Of a stretch of DNA of 64,000 nucleotides, positions 24,562 to 35,531 are shown piece after piece. The notes under the pieces are model-generated. The model had not been told where the DNA came from, did not search any database, and saw only the letters and a list, made by a program, of their open reading frames with translations. Within the stretch, counting starts at the first letter, position 1. The number at the start of each line of letters is the position of its first letter. Where the stretch lies: assembly GCA_003194525.1 (NCBI GenBank), contig NBIV01000229.1, forward strand, positions 62,001 through 126,000, given 5' to 3'. A program made the translations under genes and the position numbers. The DNA comes from Gracilariopsis chorda. Its lineage: Eukaryota > Rhodophyta > Florideophyceae > Gracilariales > Gracilariaceae.

Positions 24562-24751
24562 CAAAAATGTAATATTACTTTGTGCTTACTCATGTGTGCG
24601 TCGTGGTTACTATATTGTCTTCTAGAGGGCTCTGTAGCTGCATAATAATATACATAATTCCGTCTTCTGGCGCCAGCGTGACTAACATACAGTATCAATG
24701 CTGGGCCAGCCAAGCTAAGAATGATTTAGAATGTGCTGGAACACTCTACAC

Positions 24752-24870
24752 GTTTTACGACCGCCTTTGCCATAATTTAATTTGTAACACTTTTTTGCTA
24801 TGCTTAAATGTGACAAAAAATGTTGGCTGTAAGTCTGTGTAACATTCCTATGGTTGGTAGATGGCTGTGG
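24752..24870. repeat. Dispersed repeat, copy 2
   Basis: This is the partner of 22777-22892, same orientation, with several small gaps. Confidence 0.6.
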
Positions 24871-25461
24871 CTAAAATCAAATGATTGATTATTGCCACAG
24901 ACAGGTTTATACAAACTATTATGATATTTAAAACATTGCGTGACTTTTTTGGTTACTGCCCTATAGTTTCTCGCTAGATCGAAGGTTGATAGTGGTGGTT
25001 GCGCAGGGCACGTTCGTGGTGATTCCTTAATTCCTTTCTCGTGCAAAGCTTGTTCTTACATAGTCTTGGGAATCTCTTCGTTTTGCTAATTTTAACAAAC
25101 TACCTACTACAATGTCTTGAGCATCCTCTTTTTATTTGTCCTAATTGCTCTATTCAAAAGACCTTATACTTCCGTCTTTCGTTGTATTAGAGGGTTTAGG
25201 CAATGCCATATTTTATCACATTGTTTGTAACTTGAGGGAAACGTTGAACAAGGGATCGAAGTTTCCCGCAAGTGGTTTGCAAAGCCATGTGATTTTTCGC
25301 TTGGAGCTCACTTAAGCGAAATAGGAAAAAAGGACTTCTGAGAAACCATCCTCCTGCAATGAATTGGGGGCATTCTTCCCTCCATAACGGTGATGCTTAT
25401 CAAAGCAATCCGGATCGTCTTCCTCCTCTATCGAGGAGGCTCCAGTCAGCTCCACTACGCC
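24871..25461. other. Region upstream of the SANT-like gene
   Basis: No gene seen. The left end of the Harbinger element should lie here, but I could not find terminal inverted repeats matching the right side near 40.6-40.8 kb. Confidence 0.4.
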
Positions 25462-25857
25462 ATGTCAACTATCCCGCCCAAATCACCGCGACCACCCCGG
25501 CTTACTCCCCCTCCACGTCAATCTTCGGCTCATAACGACACAACCCGTCCATCAGTTACTATACCGCCAACGCAAACAACCGCAGATCTATCAACTCCCA
25601 CGCGACGCAGACGTTTGCGCTTTTGGGCCCCATGGGATATAATACTGCTTATAGCGGTCATTGCAGTTGATGGACATCTTTCACCACATAGTGAGGCACA
25701 GCAAAGATACGAAGAAGCACTCTCTATTTTCTTGTCCAACCTTCCTTCACGGGCTCTAAACGAAGTGCATGCCCCAACGTGGAAATCATTGAGTGATCGC
25801 TTCAAGGATATTGTGAGCGACAATCGTTCTCCCGTGATTTTAAACGGCAACGCTTCC
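25462..25857 (+). pseudogene. SANT-like protein of PIF/Harbinger type, 5' part
   Basis: A proline- and serine-rich N terminus of about 45 residues leads into a SANT/Myb-like helical domain. It starts near the RRRLRFWAPWDIILL block and ends with WKSLSDRFKDIVSDNR. Such domains bind transposon ends together with the DDE protein. The start at 25462 is preferred over 25390 because the residues before it are not shared by this kind of protein and lack order. The frame is cut after NGNAS by the outer solo LTR. The continuing GIIEI block appears at 39301, right after the target duplication. Confidence 0.65.
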
Positions 25858-27091
25858 TATGGAACAATACCCCTAGGCAGTAAATCGCCGCAAGTTTTTC
25901 GCAGCCTTGCTCTCTTGTGAGGTAGGCACAGCGACAGGTCCCTCCGTACCACACGGTGTTCGGGTGTACAACCGGGGTGGCTTCTGCCCATACCGACGGA
26001 GGTGATACCGAGCATCGGGTTACCAGCTGGTCAGCGTAGTGCACAGGTACGTGTGAGCGGTGTTCCGGTCCACGGAGAATTCAGAAAGGGAAAATGAAAA
26101 AAGGGGAGGAACCAAAAGGGAAGGAACAACGCAGCGGGTCGTGCGGAAAGCCGAAAGAGACCCAGCGATGGGGGGTGTTGCTTGCTCAGCCAGCACTGTA
26201 AAACTCAATACTGAGTCAAACGGCTATCTGTTTCCGCAATAGCAAGTAACTAAAACGAAATAACAGTGAACACTGGACGAAACCATAGGGTAGGACAGAT
26301 CAGCAGTTCTTGGAGATACTCTGCGGCTGAGTAAAACGAAACAGAACGCAGTGAGTCCCCAGAGGAGTTGGTCAGTCCGCGCAGGCGACAAACTCAGAGC
26401 CGAGTCTCAGCTTGTCTTCACTTAAGGGTGAAACGGCATGGCCGGTTTCCCTTAAGTACTATTGGGTCACAATAAATTAAGAATACTACTACTGTAACGT
26501 GCCACATGTGGTGCAACACGAAATGCGTGGAAATCGCGATGATGCTACTCATAGGAGTGCGACTCGGTTACCGTGACAGCTCTATCGTATATGAGTTGGA
26601 ACGGTACGAGGTGATGCCAATGGGATGGTTTACTGTGTGAAGTTTCACCTAGGAAGTTAGGAATTTAGAATGGATTGCAGGATGAATGGACGCGTGTGCG
26701 ACAACACCATGATGTAGTGTTATAGTTTCACTTGGGTTGACACCTCAGGGTGCCTGACACTGGCCTGGCCATGTGTGTGGACCTGAGGAGATGTATAATA
26801 ATGTATTTAATTACTATAATTTATTATGGTAGTGTACCTACTTAGGTGAGCTCGACTTCGTCGTCGCGAGCACTAGATAAACTCAACCCAAGACTTCGGT
26901 CATTCATAACTGTTCAGTTTAACCTGAGGTATCCGGCTCTGGATTGTGACGTCGTTGCGCCTTGTACTACTCTTCGCGGAGGGTCACCGCATTCGGTTTG
27001 CTCAATTCACCCGCTCGGTAAACCTACATATACTCTGTGTTATAATTGTCGTCTGAAATTATCTACCGTGTTGTACTGTTATCGTCCCCGT

Positions 27092-27918
27092 TGTGGTGCA
27101 ATGCCCCAAAGGGGAAAAACACCGAAAGAAGTTCGGGATCTTCCTCTCACGAGGTGAACCCAGTTGGGTAGAGCCCTCCCGGAGGTGTCACGGCGAAGCC
27201 GGTTTGTAAGACCAGGGACACCTGTCGCGACTCGCGCAGGGAGGTGAAGGCGAAGAATCGGTATCCGCGTGAGCGGGGTGTGATCCTCAGTAGAGGTATG
27301 TTTCCACGTAAGTGGGGGTGTGTGAGCGGATGCGCACACGAGGGCCGCGGATAGCGGGAGGTGCTACCCTAAAAAGGGGGAAAAGGAAGGGCGAAGAGGA
27401 GGAAGAGAGGACGATGTGAGTCGCGAGAGCGACGAGCAGATACGGCAATGCCGGTGGACAGGACTCCCTATACAGGGCGAAACACCAATATGATTGGAAC
27501 AATTATACTCCCAACGATGGGCTTCTTTAGATGTGCAAGGGGGTTAGATGTCCCGTGGTTTACGGCGTTTCCCTCCAAGGAGGAGTAGAGTACACGCGCA
27601 AGCGGCAACAACTAGAGCCAATTCCCCAGGTTGGGGTCCCTTGTTGGGGAAGGTTTACTGGTGCTACGGCAGTGCGCCGTCGCACTAAGTACTAGCTTCC
27701 CAGAAATGGGTGTGAAAATAATAAATAATAGTAACTAAAATACTCCACATTTCGTGGCAACATCCACTACTGTGGCCAACCGCCAAGTGACCCAAAACCG
27801 TGTCCCACGTTTCCATATCCACCATAGTGGGGCGTAATTCATATACACACTACACAACCGATAATATCGGGAAAGCGTTCAAGTACCCAGAATCCCTGCC
27901 TGAGGGCGTTGCACTTCA
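27092..27918 (-). repeat. 3' LTR of full-length family A element
   Basis: 827 bases, TG...CA ended. Its sequence is a chain of small stem-loops such as 27104-27114 (CCCC/GGGG), 27191-27201 (CGGC/GCCG) and 27420-27433 (GTCGC/GCGAC). Confidence 0.93.
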
Positions 27919-27932
27919 TATCCCCCCCCTAA
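27919..27932 (-). promoter_or_regulatory. Polypurine tract
   Basis: The minus strand reads a run of eight G with flanking A directly before the 3' LTR. This is the expected primer for plus-strand DNA synthesis. The same tract borders the 3' LTR of the old copy at 9782. Confidence 0.8.
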
Positions 27933-27974
27933 GACGGGAAAACGACCGCGGACGCGGAGGATTCCCAGACGAAA

Positions 27975-29762
27975 ATGGGTGATAAAAGCGCGTGCTCTGT
28001 CTCCGGTTCTCCGGTAAATCCCTCTGCATCAGAGTCATCGAGCGCACAAACAACAACAACAGCCACCCTCCAAAAGGGAAAAATGAACGACGACAACAAC
28101 ATCAACAACCACAGCCAACCTCCGAGACTTCTCGGGCGATACACCACCGGTTTCCGGTCAGTTCCCCTGCCTCAGGGCAATCGAAATCCGGTACAACCGG
28201 GGAATATGGCTGCTGCAGCCGACCATCCCTTCGCACTACCACCTTCGGTGGTGTCCTCCGGAACCACTCCGGTGTCCAACTGGCCAACCTACAACACCCT
28301 GGTGGGGCTCAACCCGATGAATCGGAATCACGCGTCGCGCCTGCGCCTTGCCCCGTGGTTTCACCCGGTCGCTGTCCTCAATGAGGGATTGGTCACCGCT
28401 TATGCGGATGGCTCAGACACCCTTCCGGGGGATCTGCCCAGAGCAGTCACCACATCGTGGGATTGGCGTCACCGGATTGCGATTCCGCGTCACCACCTCC
28501 AAAGAAATTCGGGCGAGACCGTCGCTGCGGAGCAGACCGCGTTGACGCACATGGCGTACCAACGGCAGAGCCGGGCTCCATTCGATGTACCGGTCCCACC
28601 GGAGTTTGGCTTCGACGTTAGCTACTTCCGCACTCGCGGGGAGATTGGGTACGGCGAGAACCTGTTCCGCCTCGAGACCCTCGCTTGGAGGAATTTTCCC
28701 GCAGCGCGGCAAGAAGCCCTTTGCTGGGAGCGACCGATTATTCGGGCGGAGTTCAGGTACCTTCCCCAGCAATACCGGTCCAACTTTCTCCAAAACTTCA
28801 TCCGCTACGAGCGGCGTTGGCGATCCCGATTCGTGTATTTTATCCCGTATCAGAACGTGGAGATAGAGCGGATTGCGCCGCCTCACCGACTAGGTCGGTA
28901 TGTAGCACTCCCCGAGTGGTGGCGCTTCCATGAAGCCTGCCGGGGGTGCTACATAGAACTCCCGCCGTTACTTACGTACCTCGGTTCGCTGCTCATGCAG
29001 GATCCCCGGTCGGGGTTGTGGTCCGTAGTAGTTACGGAGTGGGCAGCCCGCACTGCGGCTTATATCCTCAACGAGGCGTACGACCAGTATCGTCTCTGGT
29101 TCCTTCAACCGCGTGTGCGGGCAGCGATCCGAAACCTGGATCTTCGCATCCCCCTTGGGGGCCAGGCCAACAATGAAGAGGTCCTCCAATTACTTGGGTA
29201 CATCGACAGCATTAGCTGGAGTGAGGTCCCGCTGGAGCAAAGCGGTCGTCTGGATGGCGGTAGCGGTAACACCGGTGGTCTGGGACTCGGTAGAAACACC
29301 GCCCTTGCGGGGGATTTTATCTACTTCGACCCCTGGGAGTTCCGGGAAATTTCCTCCGAGGAGGCGCGCGAGCTTCGCGATACGCCCCGGCATGTGCCGG
29401 AAGACCACCCGGTGGGGTACGTCGATTCTGACGACTACTACCGTGCATACGGCGGGGATGACCGAATGGTCGATAACGAACCGGAAGAACCCGGGGAGAT
29501 GGACGTAGAGCAGACCGGCGCTAGCGCGGAAGCTTTCCCAGAGGGGGTGTCTCCGGCCGAGCCGGCTGCTGACCCTTCGGCGGCAAGTGCCAGACCTTCT
29601 ATCCCCAGCGGGGTGACGGCGAATGAAAGCGAAATCATCGCACGTTTCCTCCAGGGTGCCGGTCTTAGCGCTGCCGAGGTATCGGGGGATTTCACCACCA
29701 TGGCGGACGCGTTGGCCTACCGCCTTGCTGGGGGTTACGCCGCGGACGATGGGGGTGAGTGA
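27975..29762 (+). CDS. Antisense gene of family A element, unknown function (595 residues)
   Basis: I do not recognise this protein. The open frame starts 57 bases inside the LTR and runs against gag-pol, ending about 190 bases short of the chromodomain region. The first 90 residues are rich in Ser, Asn, Gln and Pro. The middle (about residues 90-420) looks folded, with conserved aromatic and arginine-rich blocks such as FGFDVSYFRTRGEIGYGE, ALCWERP, FIRYERRWRSRFVYF and EWAARTAAYIL. A glycine-rich stretch (about 420-440) and an acidic tail follow. There is no signal peptide, membrane segment or zinc knuckle. A second in-frame ATG at 28083 (MNDDNNINN) matches the start of the old copy (MNNSNNQPP), so it may be the true start. 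Transcription would have to come from the LTR in the reverse sense or from an internal promoter. Confidence 0.8.
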   Translation: MGDKSACSVSGSPVNPSASESSSAQTTTTATLQKGKMNDDNNINNHSQPPRLLGRYTTGFRSVPLPQGNRNPVQPGNMAAAADHPFALPPSVVSSGTTPVSNWPTYNTLVGLNPMNRNHASRLRLAPWFHPVAVLNEGLVTAYADGSDTLPGDLPRAVTTSWDWRHRIAIPRHHLQRNSGETVAAEQTALTHMAYQRQSRAPFDVPVPPEFGFDVSYFRTRGEIGYGENLFRLETLAWRNFPAARQEALCWERPIIRAEFRYLPQQYRSNFLQNFIRYERRWRSRFVYFIPYQNVEIERIAPPHRLGRYVALPEWWRFHEACRGCYIELPPLLTYLGSLLMQDPRSGLWSVVVTEWAARTAAYILNEAYDQYRLWFLQPRVRAAIRNLDLRIPLGGQANNEEVLQLLGYIDSISWSEVPLEQSGRLDGGSGNTGGLGLGRNTALAGDFIYFDPWEFREISSEEARELRDTPRHVPEDHPVGYVDSDDYYRAYGGDDRMVDNEPEEPGEMDVEQTGASAEAFPEGVSPAEPAADPSAASARPSIPSGVTANESEIIARFLQGAGLSAAEVSGDFTTMADALAYRLAGGYAADDGGE

Positions 29763-29953
29763 AACCTCTAGTCCAGTTTCCTGGTTCTTCTTTCCCTGGC
29801 TATGCCAGTTAGTGTAGTGTAGTATTGTGGGGAGCTAGCTGCTCCCTTGAATAAACTTTCCCGTTTAGAACGGTGCTTCTCGGTTGAGTTCCCCGTCTTC
29901 GACGGACCTTGTCTTGTTATCCTTTCCTGTCGCTCTCCGCTCGCGCGGCAACG

Positions 29954-32900
29954 TTACCCAACTTGGGCATTAACCAGCGTGGCTGGGGCTGCAGTTCCCG
30001 TTTGACGGTGGTATCGCAGGACCTGCGACCGTGGGAGGTGTTCAATTGGCTCCCACGTATCCCCACTGGGGGCGTACCCGTACCAGCGGACGCCGTATTG
30101 TAGAATACCATCCTGGTCCCAGGTGTGTCCGACAAGTCGGTCTACTACGAACTCTCGTTCGTAGACCTGCCGGCCGTGCCGGGTGGTGGTTGTAATTCCT
30201 TGCGGGGGCTGCCCGCTGTGCGGTATAATGTCCCTTAGCAGGGTGTTCGGCGATAACTCCGGCGTTGCCGTGCGCTGTGATAGCGGCCGCTGCTCATGCG
30301 GGAAGATATCCCTCAAGGGGGAGTGTGGTGCCACGGTTTTTACCGGCAAGTCATTCCCCATTGGGGTAGGTTCATTTCCGCTTTCGCGGTATTGCGGGCG
30401 AACCGCCAGTCGGCGGGGGACTTGGGCTCCGCCTTCGCGGTTGAGCTCACGAACCGCGAGTTTGCGGGAAGATGACCGCTCCTACGGGATCGGCATTTCC
30501 ACAATCCCCTGGGGGGTCCCGTGCGACACCGTGATTGGGTGGCAAACCGCCTCCCAGCCAGGCGCACGAGCGCTCTGCACCATACGTTCCGGCGATGCCG
30601 TGGTGTCCCGGGCTACTGACGGGTTGCCTGGGGCTAACTCCGGTACACCGGTATTTTGGTCAAAATTCCCCTTTGGGGGGTGCCGGGCAGGTGCCGATGA
30701 TACCCTTTTCAGGGGAATTGCCGCTAAGCGCGGTGCACCATCTCCATGAGGAGGAGCAGCGTCCGGTACGACCGGTTTCGAGCGTGCGATGGCGCGCGTT
30801 TTTCCCGAGTTCCTCGGTTCTTCGCCGCAGCGATGCGGGGGTTGGCGCAAATTACTCCCCGTAGCGGGGGCTTCGATTCCGTCAACGACGGGAGGCGTTT
30901 CCGGTGCTTGCAAGCCAGGGCTTAAAGCTTCAACTGCGGCTTGGCTGCTTTTTTCTCCAAGAGGGGTGTGGGTATTTCCCTGTGAGGCCGGCGTATCTGG
31001 GCGCCTCTTCTCCGCAAGGCGCGGGTCTGATCGACCTGATTGAACCGCTTCCGCGGGGACTTCCGCCAACGGCGGCTTCGAGGCATCGGGCAATTGCCTT
31101 TCCGCTGCTGCGGTATTGGAGTGAGGCTTCTCGTTTTCCCGTGACAAACGGTGTATTTGCCGCTTTTGCGGGGCCTGCGCGTCTGGTTCCTGTTGCACAG
31201 CACTGCCCGGGAACGGGGGATTAGTGTTGCGTGACATACTCCGTGCTCCACGGTCAGTGTTCCGTATGTTACGGTGTGTTTCCCGTTGCGACGGCGATAT
31301 CGTTCCTCGAAAACGACTGTTCTCCTCCCCCTCCTTAGACGGAGCGGCGGGATAAGGGATAACATTCCCCGCCTGGCGGGTATAGATGCGCGCCAGTGGT
31401 GCAAACGTGGTAGGGGCGGGCACTGAGGGGCCCGAATTACCCGGCTGAGCCGGTGAGTCCGACAGAGTCGGTAGGTCTGAGAGTCCCCGGCTGGGGTTTG
31501 GTAGTACCGTAGGTCTAGTACTCCCAGATGGTTCCGGTGTTGCAGAGTCCGTAGAAACGGGGTTGCCTGGATCCAGGGCTACCTCTGACGAGGGAGGAGG
31601 GGCAAGGACAACACGATCACGGGAAATCCGTTCGTGCGTGTCGCCCATCTCTACCACGACAGTGTCGGTGTTAACAGAGATGACCTTGAAGGTTCCATCC
31701 GCCACAGGCGAGAGTTTGTGACGCTTCTCCCGTTCCGGGTTGTAGTACTCCTTCCTGATGAAGACGTAGTTATTTGCCCGAATCGGGGGGTCTTTCCTCG
31801 CAAGCGAGCGTCAAAATTTCGCTTGTAAGCGGCTTGGGCCCGTGCCATAGACTTCCGCGCAGCAGGGACCAGCTTGGAAAGCCATTGCTTCCATTGCTGC
31901 CGGTAGGTACCCACAGATGGGAAATTGTCCAAGGTAGCTTGGGGTTCCAGCGCCACAGGCGGGGGTGTTCTAGATAGAACCAACTCGAATGGCGAAACTC
32001 CGGTAGTCCGGTGTACCTGCGTATTGTACGCGTAGGTTACCGCATCAGCGTAGAGATCCCAATTCGTTGGGTGGTCAGCGACGTAGGAACGTAACGCCGC
32101 GATTAACGTCCGGTTAAACCGTTCAACTTGCCCATTACACTGGGGGTGGTAGGTAGTCGTGACCAAGTTCTTGACATCCAGGATGCGAAAAACATTCTGG
32201 AAGAACTTGCTCACGAACTGCCTCCCGTTGTCGGAGAGCACCTCCACAGGGGGACCGTAGACAAAAATCCAGTGCGTCACCAGAGCCTGGGCCACCGTGA
32301 GAGCGGTTATCCTCCGAAGAGGAACAGTCCGTACCAGCTTAGAAAAGCGGTCGGTGATGACAAGTAGAAACTTGTTTCCACGTTTTGTGGTGAGTAGTGG
32401 TCGGAGAAGATCAATTGCGATAAACTCGAGTGGCGCCCTTGCGGGGAATAGTTTCATCTTCTTCGCATTTTTGCGGAGCTTGACGCGATTCTTCGCGCAT
32501 TCGCTACAAAACCGCACAGTTGCGTAGCAATCCACCGCGATTGCGGGCCAATAGAAATCCCTTCGCAGGGTTAGGTAGAGTTTCCTCCCACCTGGGTGAC
32601 CTCCAATGGGGGCGTAGTGTGATAGATGTAACACCCGCGATTGCAGGGAATGTGGTACCACAATCTGTGGGCGGGCTTCGACCTTTCTTACGAGGTAGCC
32701 TTTGTCGTTTACGCCGAAAGGGAGATCTTCACCACCGTTGATACGGGCACGAATTCTCGTACAGAATGGGTCGCCGAATTGTTCTCGGATCATTTCTTCC
32801 GGTGATACCGGTACAAAGTTTCCGGGTAACGGGTTCTCAGATTTATCTCGCGATGCGAGTAGTTCGTCAAAATCAGCATCGTCGTCCCAGTTTTCTGGCC

Positions 32901-35514
32901 TAGCCTCGACGGCATATTCCGGATCATCCGGGTCTATAGCCATGAAACATGGGACTTCATCATCCTCCGTTGGGTGTGCTTCCCCACTTGTGGGTAACCG
33001 CGACAAAGCGTCGGCCTGGGTGTTCTGTGCACCCTTTTTATAAATGACTTGAAAGTCATATTCCGCGATGCGGAGTCTCCAGCGCATGAGGCGTCCCGAC
33101 GGGTCGGAGATATTCATCAACCACCTCAATGAGGAATGATCCGTGTACACGGTGAAGTGAATTCCCATAAGGTAGGGGCGCAGAGTGGTCATCGCCCATA
33201 CGACGGCGAGGCACTCTTTCTCCGATACGGAGTAGTTCCGCTCATGAACATTGAGCGAACGTGACCAATAACCAATTGGATGTCGGTCCCCCTCGGGGGT
33301 GGTTTGAAAAAGAGCATACCCGACTTGGTAGTCGCTCGAGTCCGTATCTACGGAGTATGGCAACCCAAGTTTTGGGAGATGTAGGATTGGTGCTGATGTG
33401 ACAGCCTCCTTCAAGGAGTTAAAAGCTTCCGATTGCTCGGGCGTAAATGTTCCCAGTTTTGGGGGGTTCCCCTTTCGCAACAACGCGTTCAGGGGCGCCG
33501 CAGTATCCGAAAAGTTCGGGATAAACCGTCGATAGACATTTACCAGCCCCAGAAAGGAGCGCAGTTCCGTTTGAGTACGGGGTTCTTTCGCCTCAACGAG
33601 GGATTTGACTCGAGCTTTCTCGATCGCTAACCGTCCAGGACGGATAATGTGACCCAGATACTTCACAGTATCTGTGAAAAACTCGCATTTCCTCAACTTG
33701 AGGGTAATTCCCGCATCGAGGAGTACGGTCAGCACGTCTCGGACGTGAGTGAGATGGTCGTCCAACGAGTTGGAAAAGATGATAATATCATCAAGGTAGA
33801 CCAGACAACTCCGCCACTTAAAGCGGTTGAGTAGAATATCTACTGCACGCTGAAAGGTGGCGGGGCCGTTGGTTAACCCAAATGGCATCCGCTTGAAGCG
33901 GTACGTTCCTGCGTGGCAGGTGAGTGCGGTTTTGTCGCGATCCTCCTGTCTGACAGGTACTTGCCAATATCCCCAATTGGCATCAAGGGCTGTGAACACG
34001 GTGGCGTCTCCAAGGGAGTCAATGCACTCGTCCATACGAGGGATAAGGTACGTGTCCCTAACCGTCACGGCATTGAGCCGGCAGTAGTCGACACAGAACC
34101 TCCAGGTTCCGTCGGCCTTTAAAGCCAGTAGAACTGGGGATGCCCAGGGTGATTGAGCGGGCTCAATCACACCTGCGCTGAGCATCTTGTCCACTTGAGA
34201 CTGCTCCTCTTCCCGAGCTTTCGGACCTGCCCTGTAAGGGGGTTGTGCAACCGGCCGCGCACCGGGGATTAAATCGATCCGGTGTTCCGTTGCATTAATC
34301 TCGCCAAGCGAGCCATCCCACATTGTGGTGAATTCCCGTAACATAGTACGGAGTTTGTCGCGGTGCGACTCTGGCACGTGGCTGAAGTCCAGCGCTTCAA
34401 GTGATTTTTCCGGATCAATCCGGTCGTTGCTCGATAGAGCATTGTCCTGTGGAACAGGTGTGGTTCGCAATTCCGAGTTACTCGGTATGTTCGACGATGA
34501 AGTAGCGGTTTCCTCCCCCTCCTTAGACTTGACGTCTTCGGACGGCGGAGCGAACTCCTCAGAAGAGGTGGTAACTCCGAGTACATCGGCGGCTGTCATC
34601 TTTGTTGGCAGCATTCCCATAGGATGGGGGGTTACACTCCCAATTACTTGGTGTTTGACCAGATACTGGGGGTGTTTGCCAAGTTTGGCAACCAATATCC
34701 GGAAAGGGACATCCGGGGAAATGGAGACAATTCCATTAGCCAGCGCCAGCTGGGATTTCTCGTACAACGAGGCGAGGGGTTGTATAACCCGAAGACCGTG
34801 TTGACGGGAATTTACCTGCACCCAGACTTGGGACTCAGCCGGTATAGAAACCGAGGAAGCGACGCGGAGCTTGGTGGACTCGCGGGACGCGGGCGGTGGT
34901 TCCTGCGCAGCAGGGAGCGGAACGTGTTTCCGAGAGGACCGCTTTAGCGGGCGGCGAACAATTGGAACCGACGATCCGTCGTAAAGTTCTACACGCCTGA
35001 GGCGGGGCCTGATTGCGTCGACAAATCTGTCGCAGTAATCACATCCCAGTATGACTGGTGCTGCCAATGAACGGCAAACGATGAAGTCCAACTTCACCAC
35101 AGAGGTACCAAGTCTCACGACGAGGTCCACTGTGCCCAACGTTTGTAACGGATTGTTGTTCGCATCCGAAATGTCGGGGACCGCGTCAGAGCGGATACGC
35201 GACCGCACAAGCGGGGGTAACAATGATTCCACAACAAAGTTGGGGCCTGCACCTGTATCCAGGACGGTGAGAAACCTCACCATAAACTGGGCATCAAGGC
35301 CAAGGTCGGCATAGACCTTATAATTGCGTTTGGCCAAGACCAAGACTCTACCGGGAATCCGGGGATTTTTACTCCGTATCCACGGGCGACGCAACACACC
35401 GAGGTGCGCAGAGTCCGCGTCAGCGGTGTCTTTCCTCGAGAGGACTTTCACCGGGGAGCGAGGCGAGGACGCCTCGGGCGCCAACAGCCTCGTTCTTGAG
35501 GACGCCTCTCCCAA
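29954..35514 (-). other. pol region of family A element (fossil part)
   Basis: Parts in minus-strand order are protease (LDTGAG, near 35.2 kb), reverse transcriptase (near 33.6-34.2 kb, with YLDD), RNase H (near 33.0-33.4 kb, with the YTDHSSL block), integrase (near 31.9-32.7 kb, with the zinc-binding H..H..C..C block then DRFSKL, SDNGRQF and NGQVERFNRT), a long Pro/Ser/Arg-rich stretch and a chromodomain near 30.0-30.2 kb (WDQDGILQYGVRWYGY). Pol follows gag in a different frame, as in Ty3/gypsy elements that use programmed frameshifting. The region carries about two interruptions. Chromodomains steer integration to particular chromatin. Confidence 0.88.
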
Positions 35515-35531
35515 AGGGGAGACTCCCTCAG

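Noticed and set aside
24151-24625. Short frames conserved between the solo LTR and the LTRs of the full-length element
   Set aside because: The conservation reflects recent common origin of the LTRs. The frames are short and not shared by the older LTRs.
26846-27157. 103-codon plus-strand frame
   Set aside because: It spans the junction between the middle solo LTR and the inserted element, so it cannot be an old gene.
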